This document shows, one piece after another, positions 1 through 14,223 of a DNA stretch of 64,000 nucleotides. Both the position numbers and the translations under genes were made by a program. Below the pieces are notes generated by a model. The model searched no databases, was not told where the DNA came from, and saw only the letters and a list, made by a program, of their open reading frames with translations. The stretch spans positions 1,802,046 to 1,866,045 of the forward strand of contig NW_019091385.1 in the NCBI RefSeq assembly GCF_001949145.1, given 5' to 3'. The stretch is from Acanthaster planci (lineage: Eukaryota; Echinodermata; Asteroidea; Valvatida; Acanthasteridae). Every line of letters starts with the position of its first letter. Within the stretch, counting starts at the first letter, position 1.

Positions 1-2097
1 TGTTGACAGGTGAGCATGCTTTGCCAAAAAAAATGGGGTGTTAATTATAAAGAATCCTTAATTAGCTTCAGGGCTACATTTTCTTACCCATCGCCCATCT
101 AGTAAGGTCCGTGTAGGATTTGATCCTATCCAGGATCACACCAATCTAGTGTGGGGTGGCGGTTCGTTTCAAATTTCCAAGTGAAAGATAAATTCGCAAC
201 AGCCCTGGACATCATCATGGTAGTTTACTGTCTCCGATATGTTTCGAAAGTGAAGACCGTCCAGGGTTAAGTGGATGATTGATGGAGTATTGCAGAGAAA
301 TCCATGTACGAAATAACTTTACAAATGGTTGACTAAGCTACGGATTCTACGGAGACAGAGGACACTGAATCGGCTTGACTGGTAGATAAATAGAAGAAAA
401 GGGGAAACTCGGTCAGATTTTTGTGTGCAGCCTATCTGTATGGGACAAGAGTCGTTCAGATGAGAAATTGGTGAAAATATCTTTAACTTTGAGATTCAGG
501 TCGCTAGAAGTTTGGTATGATTTCCCCTGGATAGGCCTACATGTCCTAGTTTATCCATACCTATTTACAGGTCCAACATCTTTCAGTCATTGTGTATATG
601 TTATGGAACAAAATAACAGTTTGCTATTCAAGTATGTGAATTCGGGACTTGCGCACCAGATGCCTCCACCACCTTTTTTTAAAATTTGTTAATGTCGAAT
701 GCAGTGCACGGTATGAATAACTATCTCACTCTGAAACTTATCCCGCGTTGATTGTAAGCGAAAATGATCATAGAAACGCGTGCAGATTACACACAGCGCC
801 AGTCGGTAAAAAGAACATAATTTTGAAAGTTATCTCAAACTGCGGGAATGATAAGACCCATTCACAGTAAACACATTCTTACTGTTGTCAAAAGCGGTAA
901 TTGAGTTTGTTAGAAAGTTGTCTATGGTGAAATGAACGCCCGTTATGGTGTGCGCCTCGGGAGCGTTCTTGATCATCCCTCGAATCACGGCAAACAAATG
1001 AATGTAGCACCTTCAGCTGAACACAGAACTAATAGAATTACTTTCATTGTGCTGACTCAGTACATTGTTGGCTTGCCTTGATCGGGTACACGTAGGAAAG
1101 TTGGAACGCTACACCTCTTTCAAGGGTCCGTGCGGTGTAATTGTTTCTAGTAGTTCATGTAACTCCTCCTTTGTATCCCATTATATTGGTTTTGGCATTT
1201 TAAGGCGTTTTGACGCTTTTTGAAAAATCTTTATGCCAATGTTATTTGCATATTCATAATCAAAAAAGTTACGTCACCAAAGGCAGATATCTCAATTTAC
1301 AACAATTCCTGCACTAGCATTTTGGATATTTTGTTGTCGTGAATTTTGTCAAGTTTAACAATTCATTGCTGTTTCAGTTCATGACAATAGGCTAGTGAGA
1401 GCTGGTTTTGTCTAAAGTATTCTGTGTTTGTTTTGTTTGGTTACACACTCTTTGACATTTGGTGGGTTATATTTACTACGCAAACAGGAACAACACTACA
1501 CAATTGCTACCGGGCTATTAATATCTTGCTAATGAGTTTAAGCACCACGATGTCTTACCTGTGTTTGCACCATCCAAGCTGCGAATTACAATATTAGGAT
1601 TCCCACAATCGCAACAAGCCTTCTTGCCAGATTTGAGTTTTTGTTGTTGTTTTTTTGTTTTGCTTTGGCTTTGTTTTATTTCTTTGGTCATCATAGATTC
1701 AACGTTGTTGAAATTTAACCTGAACTGTAGCATTAATTAACGGCGTCTGCGTGTCGTCGTTAGACGGCGAAGGTGTTGTGATCTGTTCACTTTCCATATA
1801 CGATGAAATGGAAGGAACTCAATCGGTGTTATTTGTCCCATTCGCAAGTGTGCCTTACAGGGGTGAGCTCGCCATGGATTTCATATATTAAATGAACTTT
1901 ATAATTAATAATCTAACCATAATTAGTCATGCTCTCGTAGTGAACTTCGGGGTTTTTTTGTGTTTTTTTGACTTCGTTACCTTTGCTTTAATTTATGTGC
2001 TGCTTGTGCGACAGTAAATACTGTTCCATTTCTTTGCTCCAGGTATTATATTTTAATAAAAAGGCGATGATTGTTACATAAAGAAGTTCCAAATTTA

Positions 2098-2165
2098 TTT
2101 TGACCCCCCAAAAAGAAATTACCCCATCCACCCCCCGAAAAAGGGGTTCTAGATCCGCTCTTGTA
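2098..2165. mobile_element. Fragment of a hAT-like MITE (one terminus)
   Basis: A C-rich and A-rich stretch ends in TTCTAGATCCGCTCTTG. Its reverse complement begins CAAGAGCGGATCTAG, close to the termini of the element at 59570-59812 (CAAGGGCGGATCTAG). Only this terminus is recognisable, so the other end is either diverged or lost. No coding capacity. Confidence 0.4.
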
Positions 2166-5100
2166 GGTAATAGAGAAAAATGAAAGAATTCAAGGCAGAG
2201 CGGCTTCATTGCACTCAACAGTGTACTTTAGTGTATTGATTTCCAGAAACGCAAGCCATTGACCCTAAAAAAGTAGGGACGGCCCCCCGTGGTCACAGTA
2301 GTGCGCCTCGCCGATCGTTTTTCGCTCTCAGAACGGTCAGCAACATTTCTGTGCCTCCGCTGTTTTAGTTGTTTAACGATGATTCCGTGAGAGGGTTTTC
2401 TCATGGTCAACAAGTGTCCAGTATCAGCAATTAAATTAGGGAGAAAAGGAGAAATCCGAGACGCTAATATGGTCCAGCACTCAACCAATAAAACATTCGT
2501 GAAGGAAGAATCCTCCGATCAGTGGCTTCGACGTTTCGTACAAAATACTTTCTGCTGCAAATGTCAAAGAAGAGCCGGATGTGACAGTTGACAGCCTGGA
2601 AGCGGGATTGAAAAAAAAATAGCCTGAACTTTGCAGGCCATTTGCAGTTCGAATCCACGGGGGAATCGACGGCAAACCGTCTGCGGATCCAAGATGTGTA
2701 CCTTCTTAAAAGGTTGTACCAGTAGCCGCCGAAGGTTTGCGGTCTCCAGGGAAGAGCAATTGACGCGTTCGTCTTGCCATGTCAGAATGTCACACTCTTC
2801 TTGGGTTGGAAGACTCAAGAAGCTCTGCGAAGAGAAGGAACTTTCCAGCGAGTGGAGCGGACAAATTAGTTCTACTTCATTTCAAAAATGAACGGAGAAC
2901 AGTGCAATTATTCCCCCCCCCGCATGGGAAGGTGCCTTTGCTTCATGAAGTATAAAACTAGCAATCCCTTACTGTCTTCACCCTAATCTACCAATCAAAT
3001 ATTTTAAATGTAGACAACCTCTAAAAAACATCGTCCGCTTTACTTTTATGCAAGTGAATTCTTTTTTTCTTATTTCCAGCCCTTTAGGACTTACTAAGCA
3101 ATCTTGCATCCGGATCATTTTGATGAAAAGATTTAAATGTTCCTCTGAAATCGAGTACTTCGTTTTTCGCCAACTGCAGTGCAGATTTTAGGAGAATAAC
3201 ACTTTAACGCCCTCTCATTAGTAACTACTGTGCACTACACCACCGTAACTTTCCAAGATGTATGTTTTTCACCTTTAACGTGCATGCTGCCTGCGATGTT
3301 CTCGCTTCGCATCGATTTGGATGCAACACTTCTCTCGAGAGAGAATCTTAATAGGTTTTCCTAGGCGCTAATGCCCGCAGTGGTTACCGTCCTAATTCAC
3401 CTAAGGACTTCTTTCGTTTCCCAAGCGTACGCCAATTACGAAATTTGAATGTCAGCATGTCCCCCAGCAGAGAGAAAGTAAAACTAGAAATCGAAGATGG
3501 CGTGAATTTTCCGCTCGGCCAGACGACTCGTCTGTCCAGCTTGTGTACCCGGAAGCGCTGTATCGTCGCGTCGAGAATCAAGGACTTGATTTCCGCTCGG
3601 CTTGGCCTTGGCTGGCTGTTACTTACGGTCCTCTCTGTCGAGTACTTCAAGCATTTTTTCCATCCATTAGACCACAAAAGTCGCTCAATCAATCGCACGT
3701 TTCTTGCGTAATGGCATCAATCGTGACTCCTTTCTTCCTCTCTTGGCTATCAGAGAGTCTTTTTCTTTCCCAGCCAGGTTTCCAGGCTCATTGCACTGCA
3801 TGGACTTCCAACGAAACAGTAACAAATTTTCTCACGACACACATGTTTAGTCCCTCGGTTCCACAAATCAAATATAAATTCATGGTGCACTGATTTTGTG
3901 TGTCGTCAATCGAATAGAGTTGTCACCTTGGGCGCAAGTGGTCGACAGATTTGATATAAATTCGTCAATAACGGAGGTCCTTCTTGGTGTCAATATTCGG
4001 ACTTAAGCTGCACATTTCTCTGACAAGAGGCATTACATACGTGTCGCTCGTCTTACGCAAGTAAACTAGCTGGGAGCGCACACATTGAATGCTTGATCTT
4101 GTCTGCTTTATTTCATAATTCAGGGTCTTAATTAAAGTACACTTTAGTCATCATGGGAACATGTTCCGTGTCTTACAGGTTGCGTGGTGAAATGCCAGCT
4201 TAGTGTTTCTGACTGAAGCAGCACAATGTTTGGCGAGAATTTCTTAAAACACTTTATCCATCGTTTGAGATACAGTCGAGTGTGGATGGATTCTGTTTTC
4301 GAGATTATAAACTACATTTTTGTGAACATGAAGATTCAGAACCCCAGCTACTCATGACAAGAATAGGTTGATCTTTTACAAAATTAATCTAAGCTTCATT
4401 CAAGGAGATGACTTTTTTTCCGAAATCCTTTCACAGGAATCTGTAAACGTGATGTAACGAGCTCGCAGATGATGAGATCAACAAAATGAAGAGCTAAATA
4501 AAGTGTGGGGTAACCGATACTGTCATTCATTGGCGTAATTAGACTCACTTTCAATAAAATGGCGTTACTTTGAAGGAGAATTGGTCAGGAGCTTCTGATA
4601 AATGGGCGTGGTTCTATCTGTTTGTCTCACCAACAACATAATGCCTAGTTATATCCTGCTATAGATCACACCCTCCTCTGCCGTGTCGCTGGCTAGATTT
4701 CAGCCCTCTCTTTCTGAGGACATTGCTTCGTCGGGTTCAGTGTAGCTGCCCTTCCTCGGCCACACTTTCCAGGATACGGTGGATCCAATTCCAGCGTTTA
4801 ATGGCTTCGAAGTCTGGCAGTCCAAATTCCGTTTGCTGCTCTTACAATCAATTTTGAATACGAAAATTCCCGGCAGACAGCCACACGTATCTGCTGCTTA
4901 TGTTCTTTGAAATTCCGGGAACTTCAGAAAAGATAGCATAATTTACAACATTGCCCACACCATTCCCTGCCGTAATTGTTACAATGCTAAGTCGTTTTTG
5001 CTTCGATTACCTAACGTCTGTGAAGACGTCAAATGAAGCCAAATTAATCCGCGGTGTTGCTACTAGGGTGGATTTCACATTGCGAAATTCGTAGAAGTTA

Positions 5101-5501
5101 AACGTAGTGTAGGCCTACAGCAGCGACGTCTGCGCTGTCTACTAAGGGCTAGGCTACATAAAAAAATGCCGAGAGCCGAAGGTGTCATTGATTCCCACTC
5201 GTCGTCCTTGTCCTTTGTTATTGAAGTGAATCTCTTGATGACAATCAGAATATATTGACCAGAACTTGGTTGAGTTAAAAATCTTTGGTACCTCTCGGAA
5301 TCATCCTTACAGGTTTATTCACAACACTCTCCCATTTCCATGAATAACGTAACCCTATCCATTTGGCTTCTTTCTTGTTCTGCTTTACGTCACAGCCGTA
5401 GAGAAAATAGTGAAAACAGGGACACAGATTTTGGTCCCGCGGCCCGGAAGCAAGTAAATGTAGTGACATGCCAAACTTTAATTTTTTGTCACCCTGATCT
5501 T

Positions 5502-5656
5502 TCAATTAGTTTCCCAAAAGTCGCGAAAGACGAGATTTAAGCGGTGAAAATCGCACCCGTATGGGCCCGCGCTTGCGGCGTCGTCGACGTCGATCTCAAT
5601 CGGAACTCGCGCGGACTCGGCTTCAGCCTCGAGTTGCCAGCATTGCGTTACTCCAT
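5502..5656 (-). CDS. Possible orphan terminal exon, unknown product
   Basis: On the minus strand a plausible acceptor (pyrimidine-rich, ending TTTCAG at 5657) is followed by 51 open codons to a stop. The peptide contains the acidic segment LEAEAESARVPIEIDVDD and ends in FRDFWETN. The block is unusually rich in CpG and GC compared with its surroundings, which is why it stands out. I recognise no domain and find no partner exon. It could equally be a CpG-rich regulatory patch or chance. Confidence 0.15.
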
Positions 5657-8436
5657 CTGAAATGTTGAAAGGAAAATGTGGATCTCTGTTGTCGACCGTT
5701 TCTACCGTAGAGGGTTCGGGGTGTTTCCTGGTCACTTTGCGCAATTCGCTGTGTGATTGAAGCCGTCTACGATAGCAAAGATTTCGAGAGGGCACGTGGG
5801 GGTTACCGCTTTGATACTGCTCGACCCGCACAAAATCACCTCTCGCAGTTGAAATACAACACCGTTTGGGGAGGTATGATACTTCTCAAAATTAATCTGT
5901 TTCTTGAGTAACTTTTGTAATGTGATAGGGTAGTCAAATGCTGTCGATGCGCCGTTTAACCAAACACAGCTATGACCCTTACACTACACTCTGTTGTCTG
6001 CAAAGTATGCTTACAAGTTGTTGCCTTTCCACAAGACAAGTGACTTACTACCCATCTGTTAAAGGTGTTATAAGTCTTCTATGTAAAACACGAAGGAACA
6101 GATCTTTCTTTTTTGTGTACGAACTACGTGGAAATATTCAAATCGTATATGCCGGTGCTGCAGCCTTAGGCTAAGGAATTTTGGTGCGTGAAACATTGCA
6201 ACGACTAAAAAGTTTGATTGCGGGAGCCAGGGAATTATGATCCACAGCGAAGCGCTGAGAAAACAGGTAACTGACGGGAGCAGTTGCTGTTTGTGGGTGG
6301 TGCGCTACTATAGATCTGGCCTTGTCTGCTAGCACAGCTCTTTGGAGATTCTATGTAGGATGCGAAATACATGTGAACGTGTACCAGTGTTGAGGATTAA
6401 CACCTATCGCGTCCATGTCTGCAAAGCATATGGTTACTTGGTTTTAGTGTTTTACTACAAGATCATGTCAGAAGTGGAACCTGATCTTGCAGGGTACCAA
6501 CTACCGTCTCAAAATACTGGGTATACTGTAATTGGACAGCCAGAATTAGAAGCCATTACTGCGGTGGCACAGCGCTCTTGGACAGGTGGTACGCACGCGT
6601 TACATGCCTCTTCGAATAGGGTATCGTAATTTGCCAAACGCGGGCGCGTGTCAAGCTGAAGAATGTGTGTGTGAGTGTGCTGCCACCGCAGTTGCGGCAT
6701 CTCATCGGATAAGTCGATCCACACCGACTGGAACAAAAGAAGGTGTGTTTTTAAATGAAGGACCGTGACGGTCCTTTGGTACGTACTCACCGTGTAGACG
6801 CACTAGTTTAAGCGCGTTTGGTGCGGGGCTCGCTGCCTACGTGCAACGATTAAATGTATGGTCTTCGCGTGTAAGTCAAACGCGTGCAGGAACACGGTTA
6901 GAAAACACTTCTCATCAGCCTGTCTTTCTTTCGCCGGTGGGGGTGCACTTCAACTCAGGGCGGATAGTGGCTAATGTGAAAAAGTAAAAATGTTTCTATT
7001 ATTATCCCCTTAATCCTCTGCTTGAAAGAGCTAGCATGTGCGATAATGTTAGCAACTGATTTGAAGTGACGTAGAGCCGGCCTCAGTGGGTGGACTTTGA
7101 TCCCCGAATTCCATTGTTAGTTCTTTCTCAGATCTGGTGACCAACAACACTCTAAGCTATTGATTAAATTTCCAGTGTTTCTTGCTTGCAGAATGTAGAC
7201 GCTGACCAGGTGCACAACAAATGTGTTGAAGTTGAAATAACTGTCGGAGAAAACCACGGGTGCGTCTTTGACGTCTCAAAGATCGCCAATGGTTGTGATG
7301 AGATTGATATTAGTTGTGATTACAGCAAGGCATTCGGTGAAACATGATGGCCAGAAGCTGTGCAGTGCCCGGTGACCTCTTTTCTTGTCCTCGCACGAAT
7401 AGTCTTGCCACGCTCATGCTTTGATACGGCACTGATGGCTGTCCCACGTGTAATGGCGTTGATTATCTGCCGTAATGACAGCTGCGGCCCATTCATAAAC
7501 ACACTCTCCAAGGAATTCCACTGTCTCGTGTCTTTTTTAAAGGAGGGAAAATTTGATTTGATTTTTGTTTACAAGTTTAATTGCCATCGGGGTCGTTCTA
7601 GCTCTATTTAAAAAAATCACTGAGACAAACCCACAGACTGTAACTTAATAAACAGTGCAGACAATTACAGTCACTTGCTAACGGTGTTGATGTGTATGCC
7701 TTTAATTCGATATTAAGCATTTGGAACACTGAAGTGTTGGAATGCTGTAATTTTGCCCAGTTGAAGTGCCAACTTGAAGGCGTTAGCGTTGTCTGGATGA
7801 GGCAGGTGAAATCTAATTTCCCACAAGCCACCAAAACCCTTCAAGATATTTATGCGCCGGTTGACGGTAGCCCTGCAAAGGACCCTTTTAGTTTTCTCTC
7901 ACTCTCAGCTTAACTTATATACACATGTGCGCTATAAAGGGAGCGAGACGGCGATGTCTGACGCGCGGTCATTGACCGAGGTGGCTGTGCGGACGATACG
8001 GTCGTCCATCCCTATAGTACTGGGGCCGGACCTGTGGGTCGAGATTCATGCCGAATAACAGTATTATAAAATGACGGAATGCGACGTGTGATTGAGGTCA
8101 TGGGGGGGGGCACCGGCATGGTATCCGATCATCGGACCGCAGAATGATGATCGAATGTCTACTCTTCTCTATATGCTAGGCTGTAGTTATCGTGAAATTG
8201 TCCGGGGCTAAATTATTACCCCCAAGGCAAAACCCGAAGTCAGAAGTCTATGGTCAAATATGGTTTTAGAAGCTGGGGGATGATAATGCGCAGTCCTTAT
8301 CGACCAATTGCGCACACGCGGTGTACTCTTGTGGTCTGATCTAGCCAGGCCATTTGTTTTCTGGGAAAAAATATTTAGTGGGTAGTGAAGACCCAGTTTT
8401 ACCCAACAAGAAAAGTGACGGACCACCCTTATCATG

Positions 8437-8639
8437 CAGGCGCGGAAACTGAGGGGGGGGGAAGAGGGTCGGAGAAATGAGGAAAATAATGAAAAATAAT
8501 TAAAGTATTAGGTGCACCAATACCATTGTAAATAATGTATGTCATGTACTGTTTCATCATTGTTCCGGTTGTCCGCCAAAAATGAGGCACAAAAAAATAT
8601 CCGGCTGACCCCCCCAGAAACATCCGGGATCCGCCCCTG
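8437..8639. mobile_element. hAT-like MITE with degenerate terminal inverted repeats
   Basis: The right end reads inward from the minus strand as CAGGGGCGGATCCCGG followed by a G tract. The left end reads CAGGCGCGGAAACTGAG followed by a G tract. These are imperfect terminal inverted repeats of the CAGGGGCGGATCC type seen at many hAT termini. The five bases TCATG lie directly outside both ends and may be a target-site duplication (some hAT lineages make 5-bp rather than 8-bp ones). The roughly 200-bp interior is A/T-rich and non-coding, so the element is non-autonomous. Confidence 0.5.
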
Positions 8640-11061
8640 TCATGAGGACCTTACAGTTTGATACACATGACAAAGCATATTCTGCCAGAACAAACAGAGC
8701 GCACACTCTTTCAAGTCTGTTGAGGAATCTGTATTAGAATAAAACACCCTTGCCATGTAGGATTCGACCCTCTCTCAATCCTATGTCAGATGTAATTTTT
8801 AAAACTTAATAATTGGCTGTCTCGATGGGAAAAACTGTATTGTGGTAATGTTTAGGGTGTTCTTAAAACAAACAAAAACATTGCCAGCAAAACCATTATT
8901 TTCTCTTCAACGGTTTCTAAAATTGATCTCGGACTGAACAGGCGCATATAGCCTATAGAAGTGTTTTTATTGACGTATACTCCATAATACTCAATTCAAA
9001 ATGGTCCTACAGAATTCATCAACGGGTATTTTTATCTCAACTTGTCCTAAATGCATAATTATCTGCCCAAGTCGTGAATAAAAGCAGAAATTAGTAGTTT
9101 TAGACGCTCAATTGGGACATGAAATGGACTGCCAAACCAAAGGACGTTAATTCAATTTTGTATTATTTAACAACTTTTTTTCCTTTTTTTTTAATGAGCA
9201 AATCTCTCTTCTGTACTAAGTTTCATATTGACATTTCAGATTCAGCTCTCCGTTACGCCTCTCCCCTGAGGAATATTAAGTTTCATTTCTTGGGACGCGT
9301 GATACAGGTGCGTCTCCTGAACAAGTCAAGAAATGATTGAAAAGTCTATTTCATTTCTATTTACAGGCATGTTCCATTTGCCACTCCACGAGTAACATGA
9401 CAGCCATTACAGGGGCTCGTAATTTTGTTCTGTTTGAAAAGCTTTTATCAAGAACATAAGCTGCAATTGCGGATCGATGACTCATAAAACCATTCTGGCT
9501 TCTTATTTACCCCCATCCCTCCTGCAACAAATAACTGCAAGAAAAAGACCTCCTAGCGCCCTTCAGCGAGTCTCTCTCGGCACTTTGACTTTAAACTGTC
9601 GTCCCGAAGGCAAGTGTCGCACGTTTAGCGCGGCACAGACACTGCCACGGGGCGTAAACGATGCCCGCGCATTAAGACGCGATAAAAACCGGAACGGATT
9701 TGATCTCCTCTGCATAGATTTCATAACATACTCCCGCCGTCGGCTGCCAATTACGTGTTGTGTTGTTTCAGCGGGAAAACTACTCTCAATCCCGTGTATA
9801 CTCAGGCGCTTGAAACGACGCCACTGAAGACACAAGCGTGTCAATATTTAAAGACGCCTGTAAGATTTGCCGCTTGTCTGTCTACCTGCAACTCGGGATT
9901 AGAGACAGCTTCTTTCACTTGATAGTCGCAGGTAGAAGATTTCGCGTTTAAAGGCGTTGCCAATTTATGATAGCTAGCTTCGGGAAAGAGAATTGATTTG
10001 TGTGAAGGTATATTCCAGAGAAAAATCAATAACTGTACAACGCGAGATTTATGTTCAGCCACGTCGCACTAGAACAAGCACTGGGAAGGACTAGAATATT
10101 GCATGACATGAAATCACCTTTTCCATCTCAACTAGGTGGGACTGTTTATTTCTTTTCCCAAAACGAGATACGAGAAATTCAAAGAGTGAGAAGAAAAAGC
10201 TAAGCATAAGATATTGACATACCAGTGTGTAAATGATTCTGTTTTGTGGATGGGTGGCTATAATCATTTTTATGCTTAAATCCACCCAACAAAAGTTTTC
10301 TAATTCAAAGTATTGCAGACTCTACCTCCTTGAATCATTCATGTGGGACTTTCCGGTCAGCTCCTCGTTATTCAACGCGAGATAATCATTGATCTACAGT
10401 GTTGGACTGACCGACGCTTAACCGTGGTGGGTACATGTGTTAAGCGTAATTGTCCTTCCCTCTTACCAAACTGTTCTATTTGGTAGAGTAAAATGCCCCT
10501 GGGATCTTCCTCCTTCCCCTGTTTACAGGGTAAGCGAATTTTGTGAAGAGTTCATATACAGCAACATCCGTGCCCGCGTTAGGCGAGTGCCATCGAGCAT
10601 GAACAGGGTCCTGTCATATCGATGCAATTATCCAGACCGATTTCCCGAGTCCATGTTTGTGGGGGATAAAAGTGCTCTATCAAACTCGACACTCTTGCCT
10701 TTTTTTTTCGTCGAGGAATTGTAGACCGAGGAGGTCCAGCCCGTCCTAGTCCGTCGCAAGCCACGGTCTAGAGTGAGAATAAAATCGCAACTAGCGAAGG
10801 CCCACCACTATACAGGTACCGGTCGATGACACACGTGAAATATCAGTTGAATTCACGATGCTTGCAAAGCACACTTAGCAACCGGGAGGCGTGTATAATT
10901 GCAAATCGAAGACGGTCTCCTTTATGCATTTGCATTTATGGAATGAACGAGGTAAATGAGACACCTCCTGGTTCTTCTAAATTCTTAGGGTTGAATACAC
11001 CCCATGCGTTCGACATGCTGCGTGGGATTTTTTACATTTGACATTTACATTTGTTCTTGAC

Positions 11062-11106
11062 ATATGATATGATATGATATGATTTTTATGATTTTATGAT
11101 ATCATA
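11062..11106. repeat. GATAT/ATGAT simple repeat
   Basis: Repeated ATGATATGATATG units degrade into GATTTTATGATTTTATGATATCAT. This is a pentanucleotide-like microsatellite with no evident function. Confidence 0.85.
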
Positions 11107-14100
11107 CTTTGTGTAATATGGTGTATAAAATCTTTTGTATCTCCAACCAAAAGACGAATTCAGTGCACTTTGGGTCTATTGCTGGCAAAGATCACTTTTT
11201 ACCTGCAGTGCTGGGCATGATAGTCGGATGTACTTTTGAATGAAAAAGCCCTGGTGTTTACCACACTGCCCAACTGTCAAAAACATGTAGAATGTAAGCA
11301 TGCATCACACCCACATCCCTGCAAATCGAATGTGTTGGCGCGCTCAGTTGTCATCCACCGAGTTAATAATCACACGGATGAACCACGGGATCAGGCTATT
11401 TTCCGAGCGATTCAAATCGTAAATCATGTTGCACAAGACACAAGTGCGTTGGCCCCAAGGAAACCGTCGCGCAGTCGTGGAACATCCATTGTACCAGTTA
11501 TTCAAAGGACGGCGTGGGCGGCGTGGGAGTGTGCCATAATTGGTGTGCATGCTACTGCAGCGCGGGTCCATAGCTCGAGAATTTTTGGCGAAAAAAAGCG
11601 CGAACATCGTCAGTCACGGCCCAGAAAATGTCGCTCTTAGTACGAACGTGGCGTTCCAAACAGTAGAACAACTTTGTCATTGATCTGGTACAGTCACATT
11701 GTCTGGCGGTTAAGAGATTGTCTTTCAGTTACCCTTTTTATCCTTCAAGTTGAACAGTATTATCAATTGGAAAAACATAGTGTTTTTGAAGCAGTCGGTC
11801 ACAATCTAATGATGTTCAGATTCTTTTCGTTATTTTCATTTATATTTAGCAATACGTCTTAGCATGGATGAGGAACCAAAAATAGCGTCACTTGCGATGA
11901 TATACTTTTGACAGATAGCGTGGTAGTAGTAGTGTAGTATTTGAAAAAAAAAATCCCGTGTAAGCAATTCAAAATGTCGGAACAAGATGGTATTCGCGTT
12001 ACTCCGACAGCTGTAAGCGGAATACCAACCTCTAATTTTGTTCATTGAAATATGTAGGTCACATTCGCTGGAGCATTTCACATCGTAGTCATGGAAGACT
12101 TCGAGTTGCACGCCGTCTCTCGTGGGCCTATTTGTTAAAAATGTTGGTTGGTGTGGCCAATCATGTATTAGATCGGACCCATTTTCTTGATACCGGTATG
12201 GTGGACACATCATATTTGATTGCTGGTGAAAAGTCTTGGTTATATTTTTAGGGATAACAAAAACTCCCATACAGTGAGTGTCATTAATCAGACAACTATG
12301 TCGGTTAGTCCTCACTCATTTGCTGGAAAATTTGCCATTCCCGGTCCATACGCTGCCAAATTGCCGTAGCAACTTGCAAAAGCACTGCCATACACCTTTG
12401 TTACCGAACGCAAAACTGGATTAATGGCATATCATTTTTCTCAGCAACTATTCAGATTCTCCCCATATTGAGCTGACACTATTGAAGCTTCAATTCCTCG
12501 CATGAGCAGGTTTCAATCGGTTCTTTCGGCCTGTGTGACTGCCGAGATCTGGGAAGCACCGACAGCGTTGATTTCCCCCGCGGCCATAAACCAGTCAGTG
12601 CAGTTCAGCGAAGACCCTCTCGCTCCAGTATTTCGCTCTCTGAAACAGCGCCCTCTGCTGAAAAAAAATTATGGAAGTTAAACCGCCGGGTATCTTGTGT
12701 GACATTTTGAGGCTGTTGGTCGTATACTGCCTCAATGGTGAGACTTCCATACGAAGAGCAGCGAAGTGTACTTTATTCTTAAAGGCTTTGATTCCATATA
12801 ACCCGAGTCTCCATGCTTTCTCCTCATTTCATTTGCGTTGCCTTAATATGCTTTCCCGTTTTACAGTCCAACCCGCTTTTCCCACCATTCAACCTATGAA
12901 AACCTTCGTGTAAAAACAAACAGAAAAAAATGAACTGTTATGTTTGCCGTGTTTCCGAGGGGGGAAATGAGTCGCTACATTTCCCACATGACTAGGGCTT
13001 TCCGGGCCCTGGGCCTCATAATCTCCCCATGTAAAACCGTCAGTGTTGGGGATGACACGGTGCCGTGTCACATTACTATATCGCCCTATTCCGAAACACG
13101 GGGGGGAGGGGGGATTGCGTCGATGACGATTTCCCGTGGCTGGATGTTTGCAGTCCCTTGTATAAGTAAGGTGCTCTGACCGTTTCTTCTGACTAGAGAC
13201 TTCTTCTGACTATGTTACAAAGGATGATGTGGACATGAAGTTAGGGATTCCGACATACGAGAGTGATTACGACCTTCCAGATGCGGTCAGAAACCACAGT
13301 TTCTTAACCTCTAAAAGAGAAACTGAGTTTCCTTTATTTCTATCGGTCATTAATTGCAATAACAGGCCAAGACTTTGTGTCGTACACTTGGTTGTTAACT
13401 TTGCGTAATTATCGCAAATATAAATGTTTGTTGATCCTTCTCGCAAAGGTTCCCCGTTTCCATTTCGCGTATAATTTTCTATATTCAGACGTATACCTGT
13501 GTCGTGCTTGAGATATTACAGAATATTTCACTCTCACATACACTTAGAATCAAAGAAATACGAATTAAATACACAAAAATAATTCAATGCAGAAATCACC
13601 CAGGCTTTCCGACTACTCGACACATAAAACTCGAACTTTCATTTCTCGCCAGAGCCTAACCCGGCACTGCCATCCTGCATTAGAAGATTGACTCTGCACA
13701 TCAAATATGAAAAAATGGGTCGCGGATTTCACATCCCGTCAGATCGGGCGATGTTTTACCTGCAATTTTCGCCACTCGACGCCGCGGTAACCTTGACGTG
13801 AGCAATCCCGGGCAAGAGAGTTAATACCTGCGGCGATTGGTATGCCTGCTAAGGCAGGGGATGGAACAAATCGACCTAGGCAGGTCAGATAGAGAGGTTT
13901 GGAGGCAGGCGGCGACTTGTGGAGGTGACTTCTCGCCTTGTTGCCATTGTCGAACACAGTGCATGCATGCGCACAGTGGGTCGTGCTCCCACGGTGCGAC
14001 GTACGCACGACCAGTTTGCAACAGAATGAGCACAGACCTTTTGGAATCTTCGCGTGGGGGTTCAGATTTCCTTTATCGCATGTTGTCACCGTTCAAGGGA

Positions 14101-14163
14101 TAAAACTGTAAAGAATTGGCCAATAAAGATGCCAGCAAACGTCACGTACGAGATTGTTGTCAA

Positions 14164-14223
14164 CAGAGGCCTACGATTGTGATTGGTTGAAAGTGTCATC
14201 GCATAACAAAGCGTAGGCCTCTG
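14164..14223. repeat. Short inverted repeat around AGGCCT
   Basis: CAGAGGCCTACG at 14164-14175 is matched by its exact reverse complement CGTAGGCCTCTG at 14212-14223, separated by 36 bases. Each arm carries the AGGCCTA core that recurs across the window. It may be a small fold-back element or a remnant of one. Confidence 0.6.

Noticed and set aside
2640-2660. GTTCGAATCC word resembling a tRNA T-loop or SINE box B
   Set aside because: No cloverleaf or box A can be drawn at the right distance upstream, and no SINE central domain follows.
3939-3950. CACCTTGGGCGCAAG near 3926, similar to the SINE central word
   Set aside because: The match is short and isolated, without box B or tail, so it is not called a SINE.
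11836-12315. 159-codon minus-strand open frame
   Set aside because: AT-rich, unrecognisable, and spans a poly-A run. Most likely chance.
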